Of a DNA stretch of 64,000 nt, positions 49,370 through 60,033 are shown in pieces. Made by a program: the position numbers and the translations under genes. The notes under the pieces were generated by a model. It searched no databases and was not told the DNA's origin. It was given only the letters and a program-made list of their open reading frames with translations. The stretch spans positions 62,001 through 126,000 of the forward strand of contig SUTS01000004.1 of NCBI GenBank assembly GCA_015152555.1. Direction: 5' to 3'. The stretch comes from Cyanobacteria bacterium SIG26 (GTDB lineage: Bacteria; Cyanobacteriota; Vampirovibrionia; Gastranaerophilales; Gastranaerophilaceae). Numbering within the stretch: position 1 is the first letter of the stretch; each line of letters starts with the position of its first letter.

Positions 49370-50014
49370 ATGTCAAAAATTATAGTATCACCATCAATAT
49401 TGTCTGCTGATTTTGCGAATTTAGAACGAGATATTAAGGCTGTCGAAATTGCGGGAGCAGATTGGATTCACGTAGATGTTATGGATGGACATTTTGTGCC
49501 CAATATTACTATTGGAGTTCCTGTGGTAATATCACTTAGACAAGTTACAGATTTGCCTCTGGATGTACATTTAATGATAGATAATCCAGAAAAATATATT
49601 AAGGCTTTCGCAGAAGCTGGAGCAGATATTTTGACCTTTCACTATGAAGCCGTTGAAAAATCTAAAATAAAACAAGTAATAAACCTTATAAAAAGCTTTG
49701 GTATAAAAGCTGGGATGTCAATAAAACCAAAAACATCCCCTATTGAAATCTTAGAATTTTTGCCAGATTTAGATCTATTATTGGTTATGACTGTCGAACC
49801 TGGATTTGGTGGGCAAATATTTATACAAGATTGCGCAAAAAAAATTCCAACAATAAAACAATCTACAAATGAAAACCTCATCATTCAAGTTGACGGGGGG
49901 ATAAATGATCAAACAGCTAAGATATGCACAAATTTAGGAGCGAACTCACTGGTTGCAGGAAATTATATATATAAAGCCTCTGATTATAAACAAGCTATTG
50001 ATAGCTTAAGATAA
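49370..50014 (+). CDS. rpe: Ribulose-phosphate 3-epimerase
   Basis: VSPSILSADFANLERDI; WIHVDVMDGHFVPNITIG; MTVEPGFGGQ; start set at ATG 49370 (MSKIIVSPS). Confidence 0.95.
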   Translation: MSKIIVSPSILSADFANLERDIKAVEIAGADWIHVDVMDGHFVPNITIGVPVVISLRQVTDLPLDVHLMIDNPEKYIKAFAEAGADILTFHYEAVEKSKIKQVINLIKSFGIKAGMSIKPKTSPIEILEFLPDLDLLLVMTVEPGFGGQIFIQDCAKKIPTIKQSTNENLIIQVDGGINDQTAKICTNLGANSLVAGNYIYKASDYKQAIDSLR

Positions 50015-50053
50015 TAAAAAAAAAGAGTGTCAAATTAACCGACACTCTTTTTT
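50015..50053. terminator. Bidirectional terminator
   Basis: aaaaagagtgtc-aaattaacc-gacactcttttttt. Confidence 0.85.
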
Positions 50054-50067
50054 TATTTGGATTTGAA

Positions 50068-51819
50068 TTATAAATCCTTATATGATCCTTCAAATCTATT
50101 TTTATACACAGTATGCAAGATTTCGTGAGATTTATGAGAGTTTGGTTTTTCCAAATATTCATCATAAAGTTTTTTCACAGAAGGGTTAACGTGAGATTTT
50201 CTCATATTTAACTCGCTATCTTCTTTGTAAAGACCTTGTGCACGTTCTTGTTTTGTTGCTGAGTTATCACAACTTCTAGGTTGACCGCCACCATTTACAC
50301 AACCTCCTGGGCAAGCCATAACTTCTAACAATTGGAAGTCAGCTTTACCTGCTTTGATTTCTTGGATAGCTTTTTCAGCTTCTAACAATGTTGAAACAAC
50401 TCTAACTACAAGTTTTGAACCTTTTATATCAAGCTCAATACTTCTAGAACGGTTTGAGGTTCCTCTCATTTGTTTGATATCGACATCATTTAGAGTTTCG
50501 CCTGTTACAACTTCGTATGCAGTTCTTGCTGCAGCTTCAGCCACACCACCAGAGGCACCAAAGATTGTTGCAGCACCTGTATATTCACCAAATGGAGAAT
50601 CATTTGGTTCTGGAGTTAAAGCTTTAAAATCAATACCCGCAGCTTTTATCATTTTACCCAATTCTTGAGTTGTTAATACATAATCAGTATCAGGTCTACC
50701 ATCACGTGCTAACTCAGGACGTTTGCATTCGTATTTTTTTGCTGTACAAGGCATAATTGCGACAACTACCAAGTTTTCTCTCTCTACATTAAAGTATTTT
50801 GGTACTAAGTCAACTAATACAGGTGACAACATACTCATTGGAGATTTACAAGTTGAAAGATGATGTAACATATCTGGATGTTGATCTTCCAAATATTTTA
50901 CCCAAGCTGGACAACAAGATGTAAATAATGGCAAGTCTTTACCTGAATTTAATCTACCTAAAAATTCTGTTGCTTCTTCCATAATTGTTAAGTCTGCAGA
51001 GAAATTAGTATCAAATACTAAATTAAAACCAATTTTTCTTAATGCTGCATTCATTAAACCAATTGTATTTTCGCCTGCAGGAAGCCCAAACATTTCACCT
51101 AAAGCAACACGAGTAGCTGGAGCCATTTGTACAACTACAGTTTTATTTGGATTAGTAATTTCATCCCAAACTTTATCAACTTCATTTTTTATAGTTAAAG
51201 CACCAGTTGGACAAACAGCAGCACATTGACCACAATTTACACAATCAACTTCAGCTAAAGGTCTGCCACCCATAGGTTGTACAACTGTTTTAGAACCACG
51301 ATTTGCAAAACCTAATACTGAATGACCTTGAAATTCAGTACAAGCTCTTACACAAGCACCGCAAAGAATACATTTATTTGGATCTCTAACGATTGAATAA
51401 CTACTTTCATCAACAGGTAAATATTCTTCTTCCTTCTTATCAGGGAATCTAATATTCTTAATGCCATATTCTTCTGCATATTGTTGCAATTCGCAGTTTC
51501 CACTACGTTCACAAGTTAGACATTTTCTATCATGATTTGCCAATAATAATTCAAGTACTGTTTTTCTAATACGTCTTGTTTTTTCCGTATTTAAATGGAT
51601 TTTTAATCCATTTTCAGGAGGCATTGTACAAGAAGACTGAATTCCTCGTCCCTCAACTTCTACAACACACATTCTACATGCGCCAAATGATGTTAAATCA
51701 GGGCGATAGCAAAATGTTGGTACATTTAAGCCTGCTTTTCTAATAACTTCTAGCAAATTCGGCTCATTGGTAAATTCAACCTCTTTGCCATCTATAAATA
51801 ATGTTTTCTTATCTGTCAT
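50068..51819 (-). CDS. hydA: NADH-dependent/bifurcating [FeFe]-hydrogenase subunit A
   Basis: N-terminal 2Fe-2S and His-Cys clusters; TSCCPAWVKYLE, IMPCTAKKYE, EVMACPGGCVNGGG. Confidence 0.95.
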   Translation of the reverse strand: MTDKKTLFIDGKEVEFTNEPNLLEVIRKAGLNVPTFCYRPDLTSFGACRMCVVEVEGRGIQSSCTMPPENGLKIHLNTEKTRRIRKTVLELLLANHDRKCLTCERSGNCELQQYAEEYGIKNIRFPDKKEEEYLPVDESSYSIVRDPNKCILCGACVRACTEFQGHSVLGFANRGSKTVVQPMGGRPLAEVDCVNCGQCAAVCPTGALTIKNEVDKVWDEITNPNKTVVVQMAPATRVALGEMFGLPAGENTIGLMNAALRKIGFNLVFDTNFSADLTIMEEATEFLGRLNSGKDLPLFTSCCPAWVKYLEDQHPDMLHHLSTCKSPMSMLSPVLVDLVPKYFNVERENLVVVAIMPCTAKKYECKRPELARDGRPDTDYVLTTQELGKMIKAAGIDFKALTPEPNDSPFGEYTGAATIFGASGGVAEAAARTAYEVVTGETLNDVDIKQMRGTSNRSRSIELDIKGSKLVVRVVSTLLEAEKAIQEIKAGKADFQLLEVMACPGGCVNGGGQPRSCDNSATKQERAQGLYKEDSELNMRKSHVNPSVKKLYDEYLEKPNSHKSHEILHTVYKNRFEGSYKDL

Positions 51820-51846
51820 AATTTTATTTCCTTATTTTTAAGATTT

Positions 51847-53709
51847 TTACTCTAATACAATAGCTTTGAACGGACAGTTAGTTAAACAAGCTTCACACTT
51901 AATACATTTAGCTTGATCAATTTTATGAGGCTGTTTAACAGAACCGGTAATTGCACCAACTGGACAAGTTCTGGCACATTTTGTACAACCTTTACATAAT
52001 GATTCTTCAATAACAATCTTCTTCATTGCTGTACAAACACCAGCAGGACATTTTTTATCCTTAATGTGAGCGATATATTCATCTCTAAAGTATTTTAGAG
52101 TAGATAATACAGGATTTGGAGCTGTTTTACCCAAGCCACAAAGTGAACCATCTTTAACAGATTGAGCTAAGTCTTCTAATAAGTCTAAATCACTCATTTC
52201 ACCCTTACCAGCAACAATCTTTTCTAAAATTTTTAACATATTTTTTGTACCTTCACGACAAGGAACACATTTACCGCAACTTTCGTTTTGAGTAAAGTTC
52301 ATAAAAAATCTTGCAACTTCTACGATACAAGTATCTTCAGCCATAACAACAAGACCGCCTGAACCTACCATAGCACCGGCTTTAATTAAGTTGTCGTAAT
52401 CCATCGGCAAATCTAAATGTTCTTCTGTCAAACATCCACCTGAAGGTCCACCAATTTGAACAGCTTTGAATTTTTTACCATTTCTGATACCACCACCGAT
52501 ATCAAATACAATTTCTCTCAATGTTGTACCCATAGGAACTTCAATCAAACCAGTGTTATTAACCTCACCTGTTAATGCAAATGTTTTAGTACCTTTTGAA
52601 GTTTCAGTACCCATTTTAGCAAACCAATCAGCTCCATTTAGCATAATTACAGGAATATTTGCTAAGGTTTCTACGTTATTAATTAGAGTTGGTCTACCAA
52701 ACAAACCTTTATTTGCAGGGAACGGTGGTTTTGGTCTTGGCATACCACGTTCACCTTCAATTGATGCAATAAGCGCAGTTTCTTCACCGCAAACAAAAGC
52801 TCCAGCACCTTCTTTAATATGTAATTCAAATGAGAAATCACTGCCCATAATATTTTTACCTAAATAATTACGAGCCTCAGCATCCGCAATAGCTTTTCTT
52901 AAACGTTTAATAGCCAATGGATATTCTGCACGAACATAAATATAACCTTCATCAGCACCAATCGCATAAGCTGCAATTGCCATACCTTCTAACAATTTAT
53001 GAGGGTCACCTTCCATAATAGAACGGTCCATAAATGCACCTGGGTCACCTTCATCACCGTTACAAACTACATAAGATTTACCACCTTTGTTAGCTGCTGT
53101 AAATCTCCACTTACGACCAGTAGGAAAGCCTCCGCCTCCTCTACCGCGTAATCCTGATTTTTCAATCTCATCAATTACGGCGTCAGGATTGTTGGCAGCA
53201 ATAACATTTGCCAAAGCCTCATAACCTCTAACAGCAATTGCTTCATCAATACTTTCTGCATTAATTTTACCGCAGTTAGCTAGTGCAGTACGAGTTTGTT
53301 TTGCATAAAAATTAATATCTTCATTTTTATGTACGTGTTGTTTAGTCTGAGGATCTGTGTATAAAAGTCTTTCTACTGGCTTGTTATTTTTTATATGACT
53401 TTCATAAATTTCTTCAACATCAGACTCCTTAACTTTTACGTAAGTAACGTGTTTATCTGGAATAATAACCAAAACACCTTGTTCGCAAAAACCGTGACAA
53501 CCAGTTGGTATGATTGTCATTTTGTCATAATCTGTTAGAACAGATACATCTGCTCCTAATTCTTTAAATTTTTCAATAATTTGTAATGAACCGTTTGCTA
53601 CACAACCGGTACCTGCACATACAAGAACTCTTAACCCTTGAGATTTAATTATCTCTTGAGCTTTAGCTTGTTCTTGTTTAATATCAAGATTTAATGTAGT
53701 TTTTTCCAT
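51847..53709 (-). CDS. hydB: [FeFe]-hydrogenase subunit B (NuoF-like)
   Basis: GLRGRGGGGFPTGRKWRF (FMN/NADH site), ESCGKCVPCREGTKNML, C-terminal 2[4Fe-4S]. Confidence 0.95.
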   Translation of the reverse strand: MEKTTLNLDIKQEQAKAQEIIKSQGLRVLVCAGTGCVANGSLQIIEKFKELGADVSVLTDYDKMTIIPTGCHGFCEQGVLVIIPDKHVTYVKVKESDVEEIYESHIKNNKPVERLLYTDPQTKQHVHKNEDINFYAKQTRTALANCGKINAESIDEAIAVRGYEALANVIAANNPDAVIDEIEKSGLRGRGGGGFPTGRKWRFTAANKGGKSYVVCNGDEGDPGAFMDRSIMEGDPHKLLEGMAIAAYAIGADEGYIYVRAEYPLAIKRLRKAIADAEARNYLGKNIMGSDFSFELHIKEGAGAFVCGEETALIASIEGERGMPRPKPPFPANKGLFGRPTLINNVETLANIPVIMLNGADWFAKMGTETSKGTKTFALTGEVNNTGLIEVPMGTTLREIVFDIGGGIRNGKKFKAVQIGGPSGGCLTEEHLDLPMDYDNLIKAGAMVGSGGLVVMAEDTCIVEVARFFMNFTQNESCGKCVPCREGTKNMLKILEKIVAGKGEMSDLDLLEDLAQSVKDGSLCGLGKTAPNPVLSTLKYFRDEYIAHIKDKKCPAGVCTAMKKIVIEESLCKGCTKCARTCPVGAITGSVKQPHKIDQAKCIKCEACLTNCPFKAIVLE

Positions 53710-53711
53710 AA

Positions 53712-54206
53712 TTATCTTTCTCCATCCAAAAGCGTATCTAAAATAACTTTAATCGCATCTGAAGTCATTTGCGGATAAACTTTTTCGTTGATTACACAAA
53801 CAGGCGCAAGTCCGCATGCTCCAAGACAGCTAACTGTTTCTAAAGAGAACAAACCATCATTTGTAGTCATTTGACCATCTTTTAAATCAAGTTTTGCTTT
53901 AATAGCATTTAATACAGGCATTGAACCTCTAACGTGGCATGCTGTACCATCGCAAACCTTGATTTCATATTTACCTTTTGGATCTAATGAGAATTGAGCA
54001 TAAAACGTTGCAACTCCATAAACGGTAGCAGGTGATAAACCCTCAATCTTCGTACCAATGTAAATCATAGCATCTTCAGGTAAGTAACGGTATTCTTCCT
54101 GAACTTTCTGTAAAATCGCAATTAAATTAGACTTTTTCGCGCCATAGCTCTCAATTATAGAGTCTAATTTTTTAGTGTCGATTTTATGAGAATCTGTCGT
54201 ACTCAT
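53712..54206 (-). CDS. hydC: [FeFe]-hydrogenase subunit C (NuoE-like)
   Basis: VYGVATFYAQFSLDPKGKYEIKVCDGTACHVRGS; CLGACGLAPVCVINEKVYP; start MSTTDSH with taggag RBS. Confidence 0.93.
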   Translation of the reverse strand: MSTTDSHKIDTKKLDSIIESYGAKKSNLIAILQKVQEEYRYLPEDAMIYIGTKIEGLSPATVYGVATFYAQFSLDPKGKYEIKVCDGTACHVRGSMPVLNAIKAKLDLKDGQMTTNDGLFSLETVSCLGACGLAPVCVINEKVYPQMTSDAIKVILDTLLDGER

Positions 54207-54332
54207 TTTCGAAACTCCTATATATCTAAATGTCTTAACCCACAACTGCTTTAGTACACTAAAAAATAAAGCAATTAATAACTATACAATAGCACATAAA
54301 CACTACAAAATGCAAGCATTTTAACTAAATTA

Positions 54333-54812
54333 TTATTTTTTTACCAAATAAGTCAAACGTTCAAAAATTCTAAAAGAATGACGAATAAAATTATCATCAA
54401 CATCAGTTGTTGCAATCATATTTTTGACAACAACTCCACCTGCCCCAGCAACAACTTTTTTGGAATCAGTATGTTTAAAAGAATCTGTTGTCACATCAAT
54501 TAGCATGTTTTTTTCTTTAAAATTTAAATTATTGATAACTCTCATTACAATGCTATTTTCAAGTTTCGCTTTTAGTGCAGGGTTAACTGCTTGATCTTCT
54601 TTGAACATTGTAATACCTTTATCTATTTCCAAAGTAACCCTATTTTTTTTAGCATAAGGTTCAAATACGTCTTTCACTTTTTCTAAACGATGTAAAGCGC
54701 GTTCAGCATTATCAGTGCCGTAATATTTTTCAATATATACGCGTTTTGGGAAATAAAAATCCTTAACTGTAGTAAAAACTGTATTTAATTTATGAGATAA
54801 TTTCACGTTCAT
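54333..54812 (-). CDS. Hypothetical protein
   Basis: 159-aa ORF, no family recognised. Confidence 0.6.
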   Translation of the reverse strand: MNVKLSHKLNTVFTTVKDFYFPKRVYIEKYYGTDNAERALHRLEKVKDVFEPYAKKNRVTLEIDKGITMFKEDQAVNPALKAKLENSIVMRVINNLNFKEKNMLIDVTTDSFKHTDSKKVVAGAGGVVVKNMIATTDVDDNFIRHSFRIFERLTYLVKK

Positions 54813-54852
54813 AAAAAAATTCTAACACATAAATTTTTTTAAGTTGCATAAA

Positions 54853-55488
54853 TTAAAAATATTTATTGCAATGTTTTACAATTGGACATTTTTCACATTG
54901 TGGTTTTATAGGTTTGCAGACATTTTGCCCGTGTGTAACTAAGAGTGTATTTATTGGTATCCAATGCTTAAGGGGTAAGATTTTCCTTAAAGCAAATTCT
55001 GTTTCTTCCGGATTTTTGGTTTTAATATATCCTAAACGGTTAAAAATTCGATGAACGTGTACATCCACACAAATCGCAGGTTCGCCAAACCCTAATGACA
55101 TGACTAAATTTGCGGTTTTTCTCCCAACCCCTTTAAATTTACACAATTCCTCTATTGAATTTGGAACTATCCCGCTATATTTTTCTACAATTTCTTTAGA
55201 TAATTCTATGATTTGCTCCGCTTTATTTTTATAGAAACCAACCGGATAAATTGCATTAGATAAATCCTCAACATTTACCTCCATCATTTCTTGTGGGGTT
55301 TTGGCAAGTTCAAGCATTCTCAATGTTGCTGGGTATGTTGTCTTATCATTTGTTCGTAAGCTTAAAATGCAAGAAATCAGCACCAAATATGGATCTTTAA
55401 AAGAGTCCATTAATTTTACAAATTCACTTTGAGGTTGTTTTGCGTTTTGAAGAGCTGAAACTATTTTATCTATTTGAACTTCAACCAT
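54853..55488 (-). CDS. nth: Endonuclease III
   Basis: ELCKFKGVGRKTANLVMSLGFGEPAICVDVHVHRIFNRLG; C-terminal CX6CX2CX5C cluster. Confidence 0.95.
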   Translation of the reverse strand: MVEVQIDKIVSALQNAKQPQSEFVKLMDSFKDPYLVLISCILSLRTNDKTTYPATLRMLELAKTPQEMMEVNVEDLSNAIYPVGFYKNKAEQIIELSKEIVEKYSGIVPNSIEELCKFKGVGRKTANLVMSLGFGEPAICVDVHVHRIFNRLGYIKTKNPEETEFALRKILPLKHWIPINTLLVTHGQNVCKPIKPQCEKCPIVKHCNKYF

Positions 55489-55492
55489 TGTT

Positions 55493-56512
55493 TTACCCTA
55501 AAAGTTCTTCAACGTCTATAATTGTTTTGAGTCTAAGTGCATAGATATTGTTTCTGTCAAATCTGGCCAATTTTACGGCATCTTTTTCTGTTGTTATAAT
55601 ACTTCCGGAAATGTCAATAATATCCAGTACTGAATATTGGTGATGGTCATCAAAAGTTCTTGTTTCAATGACTTGATAATCCGTCAGAAAATCGTAAAAT
55701 TGTTGAGGTTGTCCAATTGCACACATTGCAGTTACTGCTAAACCTTCCATTAATCTTTGTCCGTTTTTTATGTTATAGACATAATCCGGTTCCGTATAAC
55801 AAACACTTGTCGGGATATTTAATCTTTTTTGCATTATTCTTGCTACTTTTTGGGCGGTTTCGTGTTTTCTGCTTTTGCTTACAACAACAAATTTGTTTAT
55901 CCTATCTAATGCTTCAGGACCTTCTCTTAATGGTCCAGCAGGCAGTAAACATTCGTTACCAAAACCTTTAACGCTATCCATTAATACAATATCTAAATCT
56001 CTGTGTAGTTTTCGGTGTTGGAATCCGTCATCAAGGATTATAATTTGCACCCCGAATTTTTCGACGGCGTATTTGGCTGCAAGATAACGATTTTTGCTTG
56101 TAAAAACATAACATCCGGGAGTGTTTTGTGCATGCCAAAAAGGTTCATCGCCGGCTTGAAGGGCATCAAAATATATTGATACTCCATCAGAGATCATGTT
56201 GATATTTTTATTGTTTAGTTTCCCGCCATAACCTCTTGATACGATTGCGACTTTTTGACCGATAGAAACTAAATATTTTGCGATTTCTGAAACTACCGGA
56301 GTTTTTCCTACTCCACCGGTTGTCATGTTACCGACAGAAATTACGTAAGCATTGACTTTTTTGGGTTTTATAATCTTTTTGTCGTATAAAAAGTTTTTTG
56401 TTCTGCTACCAAATCCATAAAAGTAAGAACAGAATTTTAAAAGGTCAAATAATAACCCTTTTGGATTTCGTTGATAATGTATTTTTGTTATTTCTGTTTT
56501 TATGTTTTTCAT
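55493..56512 (-). CDS. lpxK: Tetraacyldisaccharide 4'-kinase
   Basis: SVGNMTTGGVGKTPVVSEIAKYL; IVSRGYGGK; IILDDGFQHRKLHRDLDIVLMD. Confidence 0.95.
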   Translation of the reverse strand: MKNIKTEITKIHYQRNPKGLLFDLLKFCSYFYGFGSRTKNFLYDKKIIKPKKVNAYVISVGNMTTGGVGKTPVVSEIAKYLVSIGQKVAIVSRGYGGKLNNKNINMISDGVSIYFDALQAGDEPFWHAQNTPGCYVFTSKNRYLAAKYAVEKFGVQIIILDDGFQHRKLHRDLDIVLMDSVKGFGNECLLPAGPLREGPEALDRINKFVVVSKSRKHETAQKVARIMQKRLNIPTSVCYTEPDYVYNIKNGQRLMEGLAVTAMCAIGQPQQFYDFLTDYQVIETRTFDDHHQYSVLDIIDISGSIITTEKDAVKLARFDRNNIYALRLKTIIDVEELLG

Positions 56513-56513
56513 A

Positions 56514-57881
56514 CTAGAATAATAGTCTAAATAATAAGAATCGTTTGTTTAATTTTTCTGAAAACTTTTTCAAATTATTTGTTGTTACAACAGTGTCGGA
56601 AACTATTTGTTGTAAGTCTGAAGCTTGGTTTGGATTTGAAGGATTAACTTTATTAACCGTGTCAAGCGCCGTAGCCACCTCAGACATTGCGCAATTTACG
56701 TTTGTAATGGCTGATGTTAGTTGATTTTTTAACTTGTCATCTTTGGTCATTGAGTTTACGCTATCACTAATTTGCGATAAATTTTCTGCAATAATTTTCA
56801 AGTTTTTACCTGTTTGTTCTGCATCTGCCGCGTCCATAACTTTATTTAAGTTTTTGGATAATTTATCAACGGAATCTGCTGTCGATAGTAGTGTTGTTTT
56901 AAATTCTTTATCTCCGATGATTTCGTTTATATTGTGTGAGAGTTTTGAAAAGTCGTTTGTTGCTTGTTGAGTCATCGCCAGTAATTGTTCAATATCATCT
57001 TTTGAAGAATCTAGTAATTCGTCAACTTTTCCGAGTGTGACGTTTGATTTTGCGGTTAGCTCTTCCACACTTGCGATTGTTCTTTTTAAATTTGCAATAG
57101 TTTCGTCTGTTAATATTTCATTAACCTTTTGATTTGTTTCTGTTAATGTTTCGGCAGCTTTGTATTGCCAATCCATAAAATCAGATAATCTCATCGGTTC
57201 AATAATCGTATAAGGTGTTTTTTGATCCGGATATTCTATTGGCATTTCATCAAGAGGTGAAATGTTTAATTTGTGTGTTTTATCTTCTTTGACGATTTTA
57301 CCTTTTACAAACTCCGGCAATACCAAACCAGGTAAATTAATAAAGTAATCTACTTTATATGCGTATGGGGTAGTGATGTTATTTTTGTAATTGAACGGTA
57401 GTGAATTCCTTGAAATTACGTCAACGGATTTGATTAAACCTACGTCATACATTTTGTCGCTTAATTTCATTTGTACGGCGTCGTTTTTATACAATAAATT
57501 TCTGTCTTGCATAGGGATGTAAATTGTTCGGATTTTAGGCGGTGTAATTTCTAGGAATAATTCACCAATTAGTCCGGATTGTTGGATAGAAAATGATGAT
57601 GCGCGTGGAATTTGTACGGTTGGGTCGGTGACTACAAATTTAACATTAACAAAACTGTTTTCACCTTTTACAATGGGGGTAATTTCTTCCACTTGACCGA
57701 CTTTCAAGCCCATTATCTGTACACCTGCGCCCGGTCTTAGGCCGTTTACGTCTTTAAATTGTATTTCAATTCTTTTTGCTGAAGAAAAGGCTCTTCCTTT
57801 AACTTTAAGTACTGCTCCTACAAGCATAACCAATGCTACAAGTGTTAATAATCCAACCTTAAACGAAGATGAAAATTTCAT
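56514..57881 (-). CDS. MlaD/MCE family protein
   Basis: N-terminal TM, KDVNGLRPGAGVQIMGLKVGQVEEI MCE motif, long coiled-coil C-terminus. Confidence 0.9.
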   Translation of the reverse strand: MKFSSSFKVGLLTLVALVMLVGAVLKVKGRAFSSAKRIEIQFKDVNGLRPGAGVQIMGLKVGQVEEITPIVKGENSFVNVKFVVTDPTVQIPRASSFSIQQSGLIGELFLEITPPKIRTIYIPMQDRNLLYKNDAVQMKLSDKMYDVGLIKSVDVISRNSLPFNYKNNITTPYAYKVDYFINLPGLVLPEFVKGKIVKEDKTHKLNISPLDEMPIEYPDQKTPYTIIEPMRLSDFMDWQYKAAETLTETNQKVNEILTDETIANLKRTIASVEELTAKSNVTLGKVDELLDSSKDDIEQLLAMTQQATNDFSKLSHNINEIIGDKEFKTTLLSTADSVDKLSKNLNKVMDAADAEQTGKNLKIIAENLSQISDSVNSMTKDDKLKNQLTSAITNVNCAMSEVATALDTVNKVNPSNPNQASDLQQIVSDTVVTTNNLKKFSEKLNKRFLLFRLLF

Positions 57882-58129
57882 TACATATCCTTCCTTAATA
57901 CCTATTACCTCTATATTAGCAAAAAAATAAAAAAACTAAAACATTTTAAAATTTCTAAATATAAAGTCCGGTAATAGATTAAATCTAGTCCATTTGGTTG
58001 ATTTTTGGGTAATTAGCCACATGAAAGGCTATATATGCATTATAATTATTTTAGAATATATTGACTTTTTTTAAAGTGTAATTAAATTAAATACAGGTAG
58101 ACATAACATCCGTACAGAAGGAGATAAAT

Positions 58130-59167
58130 ATGGGTTTAGCGGCTTCACAAGCAAGATGGATTGCGCTAGCGGCAAGAAAATCAAATGTAGAATATGAAGG
58201 TCAACAAATTAACCAAGCAAGAACTGCTTTGGCTAATCAAAGTGCAGATCTTTGGAATCAGCTTTATGATATGGCAGTGCCGACAGCTCCTAATAAAAAT
58301 GATTTTACGTCAGTGCAGTATACCTTCGAAAGCGGAGATGATGCGCATGCGATAACCGATATTAAGGATGCAAATTATACTGATGTTGACGGAATAACTT
58401 ATAATTCTTATATTACTTACACTTCAGAGATTACAGAATATAAAGGAATCAGAGATACCAGAAATAACCCGCAAGTAATAAGAACGGCGAGCGGTTATAT
58501 GGTTGGTACCAAAACTTTACAATGTTTAGATGCTGTTGATCAAGATGAAGGTAGTCAAGTTAGCCCTTGGAATGCTTATAGGGCATCTTTGGACCAAATT
58601 GCTGAAGATTGGCCGAATACTCAATTAGCTAAAGATTGGCTGGATTATAAAAATACCGGTAATGCGGCCGCGTTATCTAATATTTATTACTGGACGGATA
58701 GCAACAATCAAACTAATTTTACGTCTGCTGTCGGTACAAGTAATGACTCATTAGAAGAATGTTTTAATGATACCACTTTGGCCTTGCATACTTATTATGC
58801 TGATTATCAAGAAACGAATAAATCTCTTTCAAAGTATGCTATTGTTGAATACGATCCTAACGGCAGGGCTACATCATTACAAATGGAAGGGTCTTCTATT
58901 GTTTATAGTTTAAATACTGAGACCGTATCTGATGAGACTGCATACAATGATGCGATGAATGAGTATAATTATGAGCAACAGGTTTATGAGAAAAAAGTAC
59001 AAGATATCAATGCGAAAACTGAACAAATTCAAACTGAGGATAGAACTCTTGAATTGAGATTAAAAGCACTTGATACAGAACAAAATTCACTTCAAACAGA
59101 AATGGATGCGGTTCATAAAATTATATCTAAAAATATTGAGTCCACATTTAAAACTTTTGAAGGTTAA
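58130..59167 (+). CDS. Lineage-specific protein with conserved N- and C-terminal segments (MGLAASQAR...)
   Basis: 345 aa; gaaggagat RBS; termini align with 60529-60867. Confidence 0.75.
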   Translation: MGLAASQARWIALAARKSNVEYEGQQINQARTALANQSADLWNQLYDMAVPTAPNKNDFTSVQYTFESGDDAHAITDIKDANYTDVDGITYNSYITYTSEITEYKGIRDTRNNPQVIRTASGYMVGTKTLQCLDAVDQDEGSQVSPWNAYRASLDQIAEDWPNTQLAKDWLDYKNTGNAAALSNIYYWTDSNNQTNFTSAVGTSNDSLEECFNDTTLALHTYYADYQETNKSLSKYAIVEYDPNGRATSLQMEGSSIVYSLNTETVSDETAYNDAMNEYNYEQQVYEKKVQDINAKTEQIQTEDRTLELRLKALDTEQNSLQTEMDAVHKIISKNIESTFKTFEG

Positions 59168-59188
59168 TAATATAACAAAGAGGTTAAT

Positions 59189-60007
59189 ATGTCTTATAAA
59201 AATGATAGTAACTTGGTAATAGCAAATAGATTTAGTGATGCTAGTTCCGCAGCTAAAGCTCAAATGTGGGAAACTTATGACAGATTGAGAGATTTGGCGG
59301 TTTCAGGTAGCGGTACAGGTACAGGATTTGAGGCTGCAGGCGGTTTGCTTTATAATTTAGCTAGTTTAATTGCGCCATCTTCTTTTGCTACTATTTTTGG
59401 TAGTTCAGAAACTATGAATATTTCAGGAACTTCTTATTATTCAAAATCAAATACTGGGTCTTCATACGGTGTTGATTCTTTGTATAATTATTCAGGATTT
59501 CCAAGTGGCGCTGCTTCTATTGCTTCGATATATGGTTTAGCTACCGGGGGTGCTGCATCTGTTTTAAATGGTTGGGGGTCTTCTAATCAAGGCTATGCAA
59601 CCGGTTATGCTTCAAGTGTAAGCGGTTTGGCTGATGTTGCAAGTGCTGCGGCTTATGGCATTGGTACAGGTTCCGGATTGGGTAAAATTGCATCGAATAT
59701 TGTCATGCCGTTTGCTAGTTGTATATCAGGCTTTGGAGGTATCTTAACTGCAATTTCTCCATATTTAGGTGTTTATGGCGCGGGTACTACAGTTTTGGGT
59801 AATTTGATGCAAGGTACGAGCTCTGCGGCTTTAGCGGCATATCAAAACATATCAGGCAATATAACTACCAACGCTGATACAATTCTATCGACTAAAGTAA
59901 GAAATATTGAAACTGTATGTAAAATGCTTGATACCCAAGGTGATGTTGCTAAGAAAATGCTTAAAGAAGGTATCGATAGTGATAGTAAAGCAATTCAAAA
60001 CTTATAG
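59189..60007 (+). CDS. Hypothetical Gly/Ala/Ser-rich protein with hydrophobic stretches
   Basis: 272 aa; aaagagg RBS; 21 bp after the preceding gene. Confidence 0.7.
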   Translation: MSYKNDSNLVIANRFSDASSAAKAQMWETYDRLRDLAVSGSGTGTGFEAAGGLLYNLASLIAPSSFATIFGSSETMNISGTSYYSKSNTGSSYGVDSLYNYSGFPSGAASIASIYGLATGGAASVLNGWGSSNQGYATGYASSVSGLADVASAAAYGIGTGSGLGKIASNIVMPFASCISGFGGILTAISPYLGVYGAGTTVLGNLMQGTSSAALAAYQNISGNITTNADTILSTKVRNIETVCKMLDTQGDVAKKMLKEGIDSDSKAIQNL

Positions 60008-60033
60008 AACTTCTTAATTAAGATGATAAATTT

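Noticed and set aside
46520-50014. pyrH-frr-cdsA-rnc-rpe operon as unusual
   Set aside because: Ordinary housekeeping gene set with translational coupling; nothing out of place
58130-59167. Straight annotation as flagellin
   Set aside because: No flagellin signature residues recognised; only the conserved-ends architecture is similar, so kept as hypothetical
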